Shown: in pieces, positions 1-8,641 of the stretch | How positions within the stretch are numbered: the stretch's first letter is position 1 | Layout of the letters: every line of letters starts with the position of its first letter | NCBI GenBank assembly: GCA_021797025.1 | Contig: JAKAAK010000086.1 | Location: forward strand, 1-11,635 | Source: Thermoplasmata archaeon | GTDB taxonomy: Archaea > Thermoplasmatota > Thermoplasmata > Thermoplasmatales > Thermoplasmataceae | Direction: 5' to 3' | DNA length: 11,635 bases | Made by a program: the position numbers and the translations under genes | The notes under the pieces: generated by a model | What the model saw: only the letters and a program-made list of their open reading frames with translations | The model's database searches: none | What the model was told of the DNA's origin: nothing

Positions 1-1
1 C

Positions 2-163
2 GAGGAAAATACAAGTACTCCCCATAAAATTCATGATAATGCATTGTCTGCAGCAAGAATATCACTCATTGATGATAGATATGATATTTCTAAAACGCCA
101 GTAAAATTCAGTAGAAAAAATATTTATGAAAAAGAATTTACAACCTTGCATTCATTGATTTAA
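2..163 (+). CDS. C-terminal fragment of an unrecognised protein
   Basis: An open frame enters from the left edge and runs 53 codons to a TAA at 161-163. It is read here as the 3' end of a gene whose start lies outside the window. The visible tail is soluble and mixed-charge, with HDNALSAARISLIDDRYD near its start and a basic stretch (KFSRKN) further on. No membrane segment or zinc motif is visible. The HDNALSAA stretch faintly recalls the last acidic helix of RNase H-fold nucleases (resolvases, transposases), but that is a guess from a few residues and I do not assign a family. The gene converges with the surface-protein gene at 185-1015, leaving only 21 bp between the two stops. The other two plus-strand frames are interrupted or shorter here, which favours this frame. 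Confidence 0.5.
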   Translation, partial: EENTSTPHKIHDNALSAARISLIDDRYDISKTPVKFSRKNIYEKEFTTLHSLI

Positions 164-184
164 AGTTTAAAGAAAGTTAATTAA

Positions 185-1015
185 TTATTTACTCTTCTGT
201 GTTTTCTTTGATGATTTTGATCTTTTCCACTTAGGTACACGCACGGTATTTCTTCTTCCGGACGCAACAATAAGGAATATTGCAAATGCAACTGCAACAG
301 CGGCTATGTAATATACCCAATCATAATTTGGTGCCTTACCATTATAGAATACTATGGATGATTTTCCCTGAAGTGTTATAACCGGATTATTTGTGGTTAC
401 TGTTAATGTATTCTTTCCTTTATATACAGAAGCCGCCGGAACGGTAATATTATCCTTATAAACAGAATTTCCATTTATTTTAGCTATATGGCTTGGGGGC
501 AGGACTTTGGAAGATGTTCCATGGGCTATAGTATAAGTCAGAGTTATGTTATATATAGGTACAGGGTCTGAATTTTTAACTGTTGCACTTAAAACTATGG
601 GTCTACTGACGTTGATCGTTATGCTGGAAGTGTATGAAATTTTATGACCGGTTGAATTTATAGCATAGCCATCTACGTATCCATAAATATTTTCGCATTC
701 TGATGGTGCAGTAACGGCTATAGAGAACGTTCCATTTGTTGAGCTATGATAATAAAATAGTGGAGAGAGACCGGTGTCGTTAACAGCTCCGAAATACGCC
801 GCAACAGAGTAATTATGATACCCAGAATGTGCAATACTAAGATTAACGTTGAATGTTTCGTTTTCATAAACGCAGGCCGGAGCTGATGGAGTAAAAGAGA
901 AATTGGATGCGGAGGCTTCCGGTATCTCTGTATGTATGCTTGAAACTGGAGCTACACCTGATAATGCGATTAGAGCGAAAATCACTGAAAACATGATTAA
1001 TAATGTATATTTCAT
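185..1015 (-). CDS. Type I membrane-anchored, sequon-rich surface protein
   Basis: A 276-residue protein of unknown family. Residues 1 to about 22 are a hydrophobic export signal or anchor (MKYTLLIMFSVIFALIALSG). Residues about 25-230 form a Ser/Thr/Asn-rich, beta-strand-like ectodomain with ten N-x-S/T sequons by hand count (N38, N52, N58, N68, N79, N94, N120, N135, N156, N189) and two cysteines (C48, C107) that could pair. Residues about 138-225 read like an Ig-like or CARDB-type sandwich. A single membrane helix follows (about 232-251), then a strongly basic cytoplasmic tail (RRNTVRVPKWKRSKSSKK...). The start is fixed by a good ribosome binding site 7 nt upstream, lying over the end of aglB. 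The gap to the aglB stop is 5 bp, so the two are almost certainly co-transcribed. Inference: it is an N-glycosylated surface protein and either a substrate or a partner of AglB. The function itself is unknown. Confidence 0.85.
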   Translation of the reverse strand: MKYTLLIMFSVIFALIALSGVAPVSSIHTEIPEASASNFSFTPSAPACVYENETFNVNLSIAHSGYHNYSVAAYFGAVNDTGLSPLFYYHSSTNGTFSIAVTAPSECENIYGYVDGYAINSTGHKISYTSSITINVSRPIVLSATVKNSDPVPIYNITLTYTIAHGTSSKVLPPSHIAKINGNSVYKDNITVPAASVYKGKNTLTVTTNNPVITLQGKSSIVFYNGKAPNYDWVYYIAAVAVAFAIFLIVASGRRNTVRVPKWKRSKSSKKTQKSK

Positions 1016-1020
1016 TTAAT

Positions 1021-4000
1021 TTACCTCTTTTTCCTCGATCTGATTGAAGAACCGATAATTCCTGCAAGTAATGCAGCTACTATTATGCCGATGCCTATAT
1101 AGATTGTAATATCAGGATTCGCTGTGTAATCATTAATTATAGTGGTTCCTGATGATCCTGTACCTATTGTGGCTGAAGGCAGCACTGGGGTAATGGTCTT
1201 ATTATCATAAATTTCTCCTATACTCGTTGTAGTATTAGTGTCAACATCTATTGGCACTGAGTGTAATATTCTTCCATGTATACCATTTGCGTAGATATAT
1301 ACTATGATACTCTCCCCCGGATTTAGTGTTATATTTGTAAGGTTTTTGCCGTTATAGGTGAGATATGCACTTATATCATCTACCGATTTCAAATGGGCCG
1401 AATTTGAAATGCTCATGAATATATTCAGCGAAGTACTATTTGTATTCTTAATGGTTATGGGAATCATGTTTATTGTTCCGTTTACAGCAGCGTAATTAGA
1501 GTACGTGAAATTATACCCTGCCCCTTTTAGCACGTCCACCGTTATATTACCTATGCTCTGTGCAAAGTTGGTGTTATTAACCTTTATCCAGATAGGTATT
1601 GTGTTGTTACCAGCAGGAACAGCAGGAATTTCAATAACAATACTTACACTTTTTGTGGTATTTACTGGAATTGTGAAATTATTTTCGGAGAAATTTAGAT
1701 TCCATATACTTTTACCCGAATAAAGGTAAATTGTATTATTTATATTCCCTTTGTTCTGTATAGTTACATTTGTTGTGACCTTCTCACCGACATATCCGGT
1801 TACACTTGGGTCTGTAAGCACATATTTATATAGAGGCACAAGCTTAAGTGTGAGAGTCTCGGTAATTGATTTATTAAGGTATAGCGATACAGATTTTGAA
1901 TAATTAAACCATATTCCATTCTGGCTTGTTGAATTTATTAGTGTAAATTCGTAAGTACTGTTAGCCGGTAGGAAAATAGTGTGCGTTATTTCTGATGTGG
2001 TTATATACATTGAAGAATCGATGATGGTAAGATTTGTTGGAACATCCTTGCTGTTATACCCTTTAAGAGTAACGCTGAATGCGGGCATCATAAAAATATT
2101 GAAGGTCTTATTACTGAATGCATTTAATGTCGCGTTTTCGAAGTATGCATAATGATTTCCAGAATACGTATAGTTTGCATATATTCCATATGTTCCTGGA
2201 TTAAGGCCACTTACGGAGTAATTACCAGAAGAGGTCGAGTTTGTACTTTCAACAGTTTTTCCATCTCTTGTAATATCGATATGCACTCTACCGGAAATGG
2301 CTGTACTATTTGAATAATAAACGACGTTACCACTTAACTTGTCTTTAATTTCTGTGGGGACAAGACCGATCTTGAAGGTAGTATTGCCTGCAGATACTGT
2401 TACATTTATATATTGACCTTTGGCGTTTACATATGAATACGCGCCTGTTGAATTTATGAAGTTACCGCTCGAGGTTATTGTGTAATTGGATGACGGCAAC
2501 ACCATAGTTGTGTTACTGCTCTGCGCCGTCTCTATTTCCTCGGTTCCGTTCTTAATGCGGTATGATGCTGGTATATTCAGATTATTTGTAATATCTATTT
2601 TATAACCTTTAACATAAACGATATCCACTGTTGTATTTTGAGTTATTGTAATTCTGCTAAGATTTACAATAGTCCCGTTTACTTCATTGGTTTCATTATA
2701 AGAATACAGTGTGTATGTCCCTGCGGGTATATGTGATAATCTAACAGGAATTCCAGTTGAATTAATGAGATAGGTTACAGGTCGTTCTATTGTCTTATTT
2801 GAATTTATCAGGCTAAAATAGAGGTCTGTATTCTTCATAAATATCTGGGAATTGGAGTTATTGACTACAGTGCCTGTTATTACCGGCACTATGTAAGCAC
2901 TCTTACTTGAAACTTGGGTATAGTATATGCCCTCAGCAACTTCTCCAATTGCCGTATTGTTTGTCATCTTTAATGTATAGGTGTTATATGAACCAATTAA
3001 AGATATATTTCCATTGTAATCTCTCGATGAATCGTTGTAAATGGATATATTTACACTAACCAGTTTCTGGGATACATTATATATTTGTTCATTTATATTG
3101 TTATTTGTATTATTATAGTAATATGGAGATTCGATTCTTACAGTGCTTGTATTATAACCATAAAGAGTGGCAATTCCGCTATTGAGCTCTGAATAATAAT
3201 ATGGAACCGTTCCATTGTATACTATTAGTATCCCCTCCGTAGCATAGCGAAGAGAGTTGTTGGTTGATGCTGTAATATTGTATGGAGCCTTAATATCAAG
3301 GTTCAATGTAATATTATAAGAGGTATCAGGGTTTGATACATTGAATCCGGATAAGGTGGTGCTGTTAAACGTTCCAGTTCCAGAGATTGAATAATTTCCA
3401 ATTGGCAGATAAATACGGTAAACATTACTGGAATTGGAATAAACAGAATACAGGAACGCACTTGAATTTGTGGCGAGTATTTCATAATGCCCACTGTAAT
3501 CCTTTGTCCCCTTCATTGTAGATCGAATATTGTAATAATGTGCCTGATGATAATTTATATTCATCACTACGTTACCTGTAACATTCAATGTCTGTACGAA
3601 TGCTTTTCCTGAGTCGTTGGAATAAATAGTATATACACCGTATGGCATATTTATATGGTAATATCCGGTAGAATTGGCGGTTACGTTCAGTGCATCTGAT
3701 ATTATCCCATTGAAGTATACCCAAACTTTAGCACCAGGGGCGGCTTTTCCTGATACATTGGCTGTCAATTCTGGTGTAAGTGTGATTGATTTTGTATTAT
3801 TCCATCCAGAAAGTGTAACAGAATTTTTATCCTCACTCCCATTTGATTTTATTGTAACAATATAGGTTCCAGGGAATACTGAGATACTTACCGTTCCGTT
3901 ACTCGGAGTTATTGCTTTGAATGTATAATTTCCCTCTGTTTGATTTACATAAACTGTATATCCAGATAGAGCAAGACTGTCCACGGAAGCTGTTACCTTA

Positions 4001-7000
4001 ATCTGATCCATTTTTATGGTTAAATTATAATGCTGCTGTGTTTTATAGCTAACATCTATTGTTGTGAAATTTTTATATATGTTACCGTCTGTTTTTACCG
4101 TTACATTATAGTTATATGGAATCACATTGCTCACAGAGTAAATGCCATTTGTTATGGTCACATTCCTTGTGATTCCGTATGTAGAATTGTCAAGTATAAT
4201 TGTACCGCTGTTTACGGCGTTGGAAGATGTTATATTATCAAGTATAACATTACCATAAACCGTATTCCTATGCAGGATCATATTCTCTGTAATGTTATAG
4301 TTACCGATCCGCTCTCCCTGATTGGTAGATACATTTACTGAGTTCGTACCAATAATATTTGTACCTTCCATAGAAAGCGAATTTACACTTCCTGTAGAAT
4401 AAACAAGGGTGTCATTTCCTGGTAATCCGGTTATTGTATAATATCCGGCGCTGTTTGTTGTAACTATCTCATGAGGTATTCCATACTGATCATCAATTGT
4501 TATATGAACTCCAGCAACACCTGCACCTGTGGCTGATGTTACCCTGCCGGTTATTACTGCACCCGGGTAATACTGGATGATTGGATCCTCTTCGCCGATC
4601 AGGTTTGCAGGGAGGAGCACTTCTGTTCCTTTTCCTTCCTTCTGATATGTGTATGCTGTCTGTATGGGTATAAGTGTCCATCCTGGAGTGGTGGATGTTG
4701 CATTCTTTGTAGGATTGTATTCTGAAGCATAATAAACCAGTTCAAAATTGCTCATATTAAATGCTGGAGATACAGATATTCTACCCCCCTCTAGTTCGCT
4801 TAGATACTGTGGTGGTATACCAACAACAGTGTTGTATATAGTAGTGTTATAAAACGTGGGTGTGTAGCTAAGGCTATAACTGGTCACTGTGGCACCTGCT
4901 GGGAGTTTGTTAAGTGGATATGTGGCACCAGTGCTTGTTGTTGCAATTACATTATAGTAGTTTATGGGCACAACTTCTCCATCTGCCGTATATGACGCCG
5001 TATCTGTTAGGTATGCAGGAGCATAGAAAATTCCCGGATTGTTCCCTGAAAATGGAAATAGTGCATGATCTATCTGAATATATGATAATGATGATCCTGT
5101 TACCTTTTCGAGGCCGGTATATGCAGATACAAGTATACTCACATTATATTTTGTAGACAGTTGGCCCATTATAAGTGCGTGCATTGCATTACCTGATGTA
5201 GTCACATTTATCTGATGGCTGCCATATGCAGTTTCATTTAACAGAGGGAGGTACCGTGAAGCCAGTGGATTTCCATACATGCCTGTTAAGGTATTTGTTT
5301 CATTGATTCCAAAATATTTATCCATGACAGCTGTTATAGTTGCGTTGAAATGACCATCGGAATAGCCGCCTGGAGTCTGCAGAACTCTTGATATGAAGAG
5401 TGAAATCCTCTGTGTCTGATTCTGCGCCAATAATATCTGCCCTGCGCTGGCTATTCCCTGCTGGAAATCATCGGCCACTGTTGGATGCCGGCCCTGCTCA
5501 AGTTCCTGGAAACCATAATCCCACCACGAAACATATGCTGGCCTATCCTGTATAGATTCATTGGCGTTCTGAGTTGCAAGCCATTCAAACGATGCTGCTA
5601 GAGGCTGGGTTTTATTGTCTATTGCTAGTCCATAATTCCCAAATGGATTGTCCGGTCTCAAGCCCTTGGGCAGCGTTGAATTTAGTATATGATCATATGA
5701 AGCCGCACTGTTTTCAGGTACTGACGCAGAAAATGCACCCATCCCGGATGGTATTATTAATATTAAAATTACAATTATGGCAAATCCCACTGTTACACCA
5801 CTGATATTTTTATGCAGTGATTTTCTACCACTTACATGTTTTGATTTCTTTGTGGCTTCATTATGCCTTATTATATCGGCAAAGTACATTATTAGCCCAC
5901 CACCTAGTATAGCATATACTGGTGCAGCAGTGATATTGAATCTTGCAGCCTCAAAACTCATGAATATGGAGAATATTGCAAATATAATTACCAGAAGAAT
6001 TGCTTCCTTTTTCTCTTTCAGAAATCTATATATTATAAATGGTACACCAGCAATTCCGAGCAGGAATAAACCGGGTCCAAAATCCGAAATATACTGACCA
6101 AGAGGTGGAGCGGCAGCCTCTGCAATAGTTGAGTATACCCTGGATTTGACAAAATACCCATCCCCAGTTATAAGTTCTTTGAGTATTGCTGGATTGGTCT
6201 TACTTAATACAAATAATGCTGCAACAATAACTATTACCATGGACGGAATTGTTATTATCCATGGCCTCCTTGCAACAATATTTACAAGAATCCCAAACCC
6301 AACTATCATAAGTCCCATGACCAGTGGTGGAATAAACCATGTATGCAGCATAAATGTCACATCATAATAATAGAATCCGATTGGGAAGGATGCTGCAACA
6401 TAAATGGCTGTGAGATACGTTAAATATCCTGTAGGTTTTTTAACTATTAAGTTGTAAATAAGCTGAACTGCGACATAGATAAGTAGTATAACTTCTATAT
6501 AAGGGAATCCCTGCCAGAAAACTATCAATCCGCCTAGGGAAACCGCGGCCATGAGAATATAAATCGTAGCTATTTTATTTTCTTCGTAATATTTCTTTAT
6601 TGAAGTGAAATATGATCTTGTATCTGTGAGTTTACTTATAATTACTCCTTTTTTGGCAGATATTACTGCCATTTCAAAGAAGTATATTGAAAGGAATGCA
6701 AATATAAGTTCCGGTGTATGGGCTCTACCGTCTGTGAGTATGCCGGATGTCAAGTTTCCTGGCATAATTGTGAATAATACAGCCGCGAACAACCCTGCTT
6801 TCTTTCCAAATATCTGTTTCGTAATAAGGTAAACAGGTATGATCAAAAGTGCACCATAGAAGGCGTCTGATTCCTGGAATGCATAATAAGCTCCCATTTT
6901 AAGTCCCATGAACGGAGAAAGTATGTATCCTGCAAAAACTATACTCCACTGATAGAAAGGTGGTCTCGGATTGACTGTACCTGCTGGATAATTAAGCAGT

Positions 7001-7221
7001 ATTGTATGAGTTAGCTGGGTGTGGGTGTTCAGTATGTACTGAACGAGATAATAATTAAAATAAGGGTCACTACCTCCTGATACGTTGAGGTATGATTGCT
7101 GAAACGCCAGAGACCATGCAAAAAAGTTTGACAGGAACATGTAAAGGGCAAGCAGCCCTATCAAAACTGGGATCTCTGGATGCCGGGTTAAGTTTTGCTT
7201 AATTCTATCTGTAATTTCCAT
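1021..7221 (-). CDS. aglB: Giant STT3/AglB oligosaccharyltransferase with beta-sandwich stalk
   Basis: Catalytic subunit of archaeal protein N-glycosylation. By family knowledge it transfers a lipid-linked glycan to Asn in N-x-S/T outside the membrane. Residues about 15-495 form a polytopic domain of roughly a dozen helices. The first-loop catalytic aspartate lies in GGSDPYF (D52), the EL5 motif is TIAE (365-368) and the hallmark WWDYG is at 566-570. A possible DK-type helix is MDKYFGI (633-639). The second acidic motif is irregular (DGRAHTPE, 164-171). Most AglBs end near 850-950 residues. This one continues with a CarboxypepD_reg/PEGA-like domain at about 886-942 (GRVTSATGAGVAGVHI...GYYTITGLPG), about ten diverged sandwich repeats to 1766, two larger Ig-like (NEW3/CARDB-like) domains at about 1800-2000, a membrane helix at about 2037-2058 and the tail RSRKKR. 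I count about 74 sequons after residue 880 and no cysteine in the whole protein. The frame is unbroken. A TATA box without a Shine-Dalgarno indicates leaderless or near-leaderless expression. Confidence 0.93.
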   Translation of the reverse strand: MEITDRIKQNLTRHPEIPVLIGLLALYMFLSNFFAWSLAFQQSYLNVSGGSDPYFNYYLVQYILNTHTQLTHTILLNYPAGTVNPRPPFYQWSIVFAGYILSPFMGLKMGAYYAFQESDAFYGALLIIPVYLITKQIFGKKAGLFAAVLFTIMPGNLTSGILTDGRAHTPELIFAFLSIYFFEMAVISAKKGVIISKLTDTRSYFTSIKKYYEENKIATIYILMAAVSLGGLIVFWQGFPYIEVILLIYVAVQLIYNLIVKKPTGYLTYLTAIYVAASFPIGFYYYDVTFMLHTWFIPPLVMGLMIVGFGILVNIVARRPWIITIPSMVIVIVAALFVLSKTNPAILKELITGDGYFVKSRVYSTIAEAAAPPLGQYISDFGPGLFLLGIAGVPFIIYRFLKEKKEAILLVIIFAIFSIFMSFEAARFNITAAPVYAILGGGLIMYFADIIRHNEATKKSKHVSGRKSLHKNISGVTVGFAIIVILILIIPSGMGAFSASVPENSAASYDHILNSTLPKGLRPDNPFGNYGLAIDNKTQPLAASFEWLATQNANESIQDRPAYVSWWDYGFQELEQGRHPTVADDFQQGIASAGQILLAQNQTQRISLFISRVLQTPGGYSDGHFNATITAVMDKYFGINETNTLTGMYGNPLASRYLPLLNETAYGSHQINVTTSGNAMHALIMGQLSTKYNVSILVSAYTGLEKVTGSSLSYIQIDHALFPFSGNNPGIFYAPAYLTDTASYTADGEVVPINYYNVIATTSTGATYPLNKLPAGATVTSYSLSYTPTFYNTTIYNTVVGIPPQYLSELEGGRISVSPAFNMSNFELVYYASEYNPTKNATSTTPGWTLIPIQTAYTYQKEGKGTEVLLPANLIGEEDPIIQYYPGAVITGRVTSATGAGVAGVHITIDDQYGIPHEIVTTNSAGYYTITGLPGNDTLVYSTGSVNSLSMEGTNIIGTNSVNVSTNQGERIGNYNITENMILHRNTVYGNVILDNITSSNAVNSGTIILDNSTYGITRNVTITNGIYSVSNVIPYNYNVTVKTDGNIYKNFTTIDVSYKTQQHYNLTIKMDQIKVTASVDSLALSGYTVYVNQTEGNYTFKAITPSNGTVSISVFPGTYIVTIKSNGSEDKNSVTLSGWNNTKSITLTPELTANVSGKAAPGAKVWVYFNGIISDALNVTANSTGYYHINMPYGVYTIYSNDSGKAFVQTLNVTGNVVMNINYHQAHYYNIRSTMKGTKDYSGHYEILATNSSAFLYSVYSNSSNVYRIYLPIGNYSISGTGTFNSTTLSGFNVSNPDTSYNITLNLDIKAPYNITASTNNSLRYATEGILIVYNGTVPYYYSELNSGIATLYGYNTSTVRIESPYYYNNTNNNINEQIYNVSQKLVSVNISIYNDSSRDYNGNISLIGSYNTYTLKMTNNTAIGEVAEGIYYTQVSSKSAYIVPVITGTVVNNSNSQIFMKNTDLYFSLINSNKTIERPVTYLINSTGIPVRLSHIPAGTYTLYSYNETNEVNGTIVNLSRITITQNTTVDIVYVKGYKIDITNNLNIPASYRIKNGTEEIETAQSSNTTMVLPSSNYTITSSGNFINSTGAYSYVNAKGQYINVTVSAGNTTFKIGLVPTEIKDKLSGNVVYYSNSTAISGRVHIDITRDGKTVESTNSTSSGNYSVSGLNPGTYGIYANYTYSGNHYAYFENATLNAFSNKTFNIFMMPAFSVTLKGYNSKDVPTNLTIIDSSMYITTSEITHTIFLPANSTYEFTLINSTSQNGIWFNYSKSVSLYLNKSITETLTLKLVPLYKYVLTDPSVTGYVGEKVTTNVTIQNKGNINNTIYLYSGKSIWNLNFSENNFTIPVNTTKSVSIVIEIPAVPAGNNTIPIWIKVNNTNFAQSIGNITVDVLKGAGYNFTYSNYAAVNGTINMIPITIKNTNSTSLNIFMSISNSAHLKSVDDISAYLTYNGKNLTNITLNPGESIIVYIYANGIHGRILHSVPIDVDTNTTTSIGEIYDNKTITPVLPSATIGTGSSGTTIINDYTANPDITIYIGIGIIVAALLAGIIGSSIRSRKKR
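1023..1028 (-). promoter_or_regulatory. Ribosome binding site for the 276-residue surface protein
   Basis: Read on the minus strand the sequence is AGAGGT, then a 7-nt spacer and ATG at 1015. It overlaps the last codon and stop of aglB. It is one of the few convincing Shine-Dalgarno sequences here, as expected for an internal operon gene in an archaeon whose first genes are leaderless. Confidence 0.75.
1927..4566 (-). repeat. Protein-level array of about 11 small beta-sandwich modules in aglB
   Basis: This covers AglB residues 886-1765. The modules are 50-60 residues and highly diverged. Each begins with a strand such as ITGRVTS, VSGKAAPG or LSGNVVYY and ends with a turn of the form G-x-Y-x-(I/V), for example FPGTYIVTI, PYGVYTIYS, PIGNYSISG, PAGTYTLYS and NPGTYGIYA. 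This is the carboxypeptidase-regulatory/PEGA/CnaB style. Approximate module starts are residues 886, 988, 1074, 1150, 1225, 1308, 1386, 1461, 1540, 1627 and 1714. There is no obvious DNA-level tandem repeat, so any duplication is old. The first and tenth modules are the most canonical. The boundaries are by eye. Confidence 0.7.
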
Positions 7222-7247
7222 AGTTTAATTGCGATAATGAAATTAAG

Positions 7248-7256
7248 ATATAAAAA
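7248..7256 (-). promoter_or_regulatory. TATA box of aglB
   Basis: The minus strand reads TTTTTATAT, centred about 30 nt upstream of the aglB ATG in the 41-bp gap after the permease. This predicts transcription starting a few nucleotides before the ATG. No ribosome binding site is visible in the AATTAAACT that precedes the start codon. It suggests that aglB and the downstream surface protein form their own transcription unit, although read-through from the permease is possible. Confidence 0.6.
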
Positions 7257-7262
7257 TTTACC

Positions 7263-8618
7263 TTATTTTAAGTCATTATTGTTCTCTGGTGCATTGTTCA
7301 TCATGTCTAAATACTCAAATCTGATTTTTTTATAAAATTCATGCCTCACTTTTTTAATATATATTACCAGTATGATTGAAAAAGATATATAGCACAGAAG
7401 CAAATAATTGATTACTGCAAAATATCCAGTATTCCCGTAAAATGACAAAATAAAGGCAATTGAGAGTATAATTGATGATAAAAACGGAAGGAAGAACTTT
7501 TGTTTCCTGAATATCCGTATCAATGACATATTAGATATGATATGTATTATGATATAGAGAAAGCTGATTATACCTGCAATTATTACGAAGGAATCAAAAA
7601 AACCAACGTAATGAATGAAAATTAATGATATTACTATAGAAAATATAAAAAGTCCGAGCATGAATTTATTTTTGCTGAAATTCTTCTTTACATTAAAATC
7701 ATTATAGAATTTTGGCATCATATGTACAAAGGCGTTTAGATATGAAACACTAAGGTTGAAGGCACTCATTAACCCGAATGTGGAAAATATTATAAGAAAT
7801 GGTACGCCTAGCCTTGCTCTTACGAGTTCTGTTATGTAGAATGAATTAGATTCATAGAGTGAGAGACCGTGGTATCCTGCAAACATCAGCAAGGCAAAAG
7901 CTGAAAATATCATAATAAGCCCTGATATGGTAAAAGATATAATTAAAGACCGTGGAGTGTTCATATGTGCCTTCGACGTTTCCTCAGACAAAAATATGCT
8001 TGAACCGCCTCCGGAAAATGCCAGTATCCCGAAGATTACACCAAAGAAAAATGGATTGAATGAAAATTTTATTCCTGAAAATGAAAAATCCGGCGATCTA
8101 AATATTAGAAAGATTATACTCATAGATATTACAAATGCTATTTCTATGAACCCTGCGATAAGTGTATACTTGATCGATATTCTGAAACTCCTTGATACTA
8201 CAAAATAAACTGTTGCAGTAAATGCAAATAAAAATATATATTCAATGTATGCCCCTTGGAATCCAAAAAGCTGTAGTATGGAATAAAGAAAACCTGATAT
8301 AAAGATAGAAATATTGGGAATAGTCAGCGCTGAATAACCGATATAAAGCAGGAATACAAGAAATCCTGCACCCTTCCCGAGGCCATTCCCAGCATATGAG
8401 TAATAGCCACCATTTGTTACATATACCTTGGAAAATGAGTATATGGTGTAAAGCGTGAAATATGAAAGCAGAAATGAGAATATTACAACAAATGGGAGCA
8501 TCGACCCTGAATAAAGGGCTATGATAGAAAACAGTGCGATAAAGTCCAGCATAGGACCAATGGAGGTGAATGATTGCATAACAGCCTCTCTGAGGTTTAC
8601 AGTTTCCATGGCAGCCAT
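7263..8618 (-). CDS. APC-superfamily amino acid permease
   Basis: A 451-residue integral membrane transporter, probably for an amino acid or amine coupled to protons or another cation. The substrate cannot be read from the sequence. I estimate about 12 hydrophobic segments between residues 17 and 422, the usual size for the family. Family signatures are a Gly-containing first helix (SFTSIGPMLDFIALF, 16-30), the GGYYSYAGNGLGKGAGF loop (70-86) that follows the second helix in APC permeases, and the sixth-helix region FSGGGSSIFLSEE leading into SKAHMNTPRSL (201-225). The last corresponds to the conserved A-E-E-x-x-x-P-x-x-x-I-P-R stretch. The C-terminal tail is short, charged and Asn-rich (NNAPENNNDLK). 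It starts 23 bp after the pheT stop. Met4 (ATG at 8609) is an alternative start. Neither start has a ribosome binding site, so a leaderless transcript from an AT-rich element near 8633-8645 or coupling to pheT are both possible. Confidence 0.85.
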   Translation of the reverse strand: MAAMETVNLREAVMQSFTSIGPMLDFIALFSIIALYSGSMLPFVVIFSFLLSYFTLYTIYSFSKVYVTNGGYYSYAGNGLGKGAGFLVFLLYIGYSALTIPNISIFISGFLYSILQLFGFQGAYIEYIFLFAFTATVYFVVSRSFRISIKYTLIAGFIEIAFVISMSIIFLIFRSPDFSFSGIKFSFNPFFFGVIFGILAFSGGGSSIFLSEETSKAHMNTPRSLIISFTISGLIMIFSAFALLMFAGYHGLSLYESNSFYITELVRARLGVPFLIIFSTFGLMSAFNLSVSYLNAFVHMMPKFYNDFNVKKNFSKNKFMLGLFIFSIVISLIFIHYVGFFDSFVIIAGIISFLYIIIHIISNMSLIRIFRKQKFFLPFLSSIILSIAFILSFYGNTGYFAVINYLLLCYISFSIILVIYIKKVRHEFYKKIRFEYLDMMNNAPENNNDLK

Positions 8619-8641
8619 ATCATTACATTTGTTAAAAATTT

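Noticed and set aside
864..1067. A 67-codon minus-strand frame bridging the aglB end and the surface-protein start
   Set aside because: It overlaps the signal peptide region of the surface protein in another frame. The ribosome binding site at 1023-1028 serves the 276-residue gene, and the translated sequence looks arbitrary.
1021..4566. The aglB extension as a separate gene merged by a missed stop or frameshift
   Set aside because: The frame is continuous from the catalytic part into the first CarboxypepD_reg-like module, with no start, ribosome binding site or composition break at the junction near residue 886.
1505..6832. Many open frames of 60-106 codons on the plus strand opposite aglB, and short minus-strand frames inside it
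   Set aside because: They lie wholly within the strongly supported aglB frame, have low-complexity or antisense-like composition, lack promoters or ribosome binding sites, and match no family.
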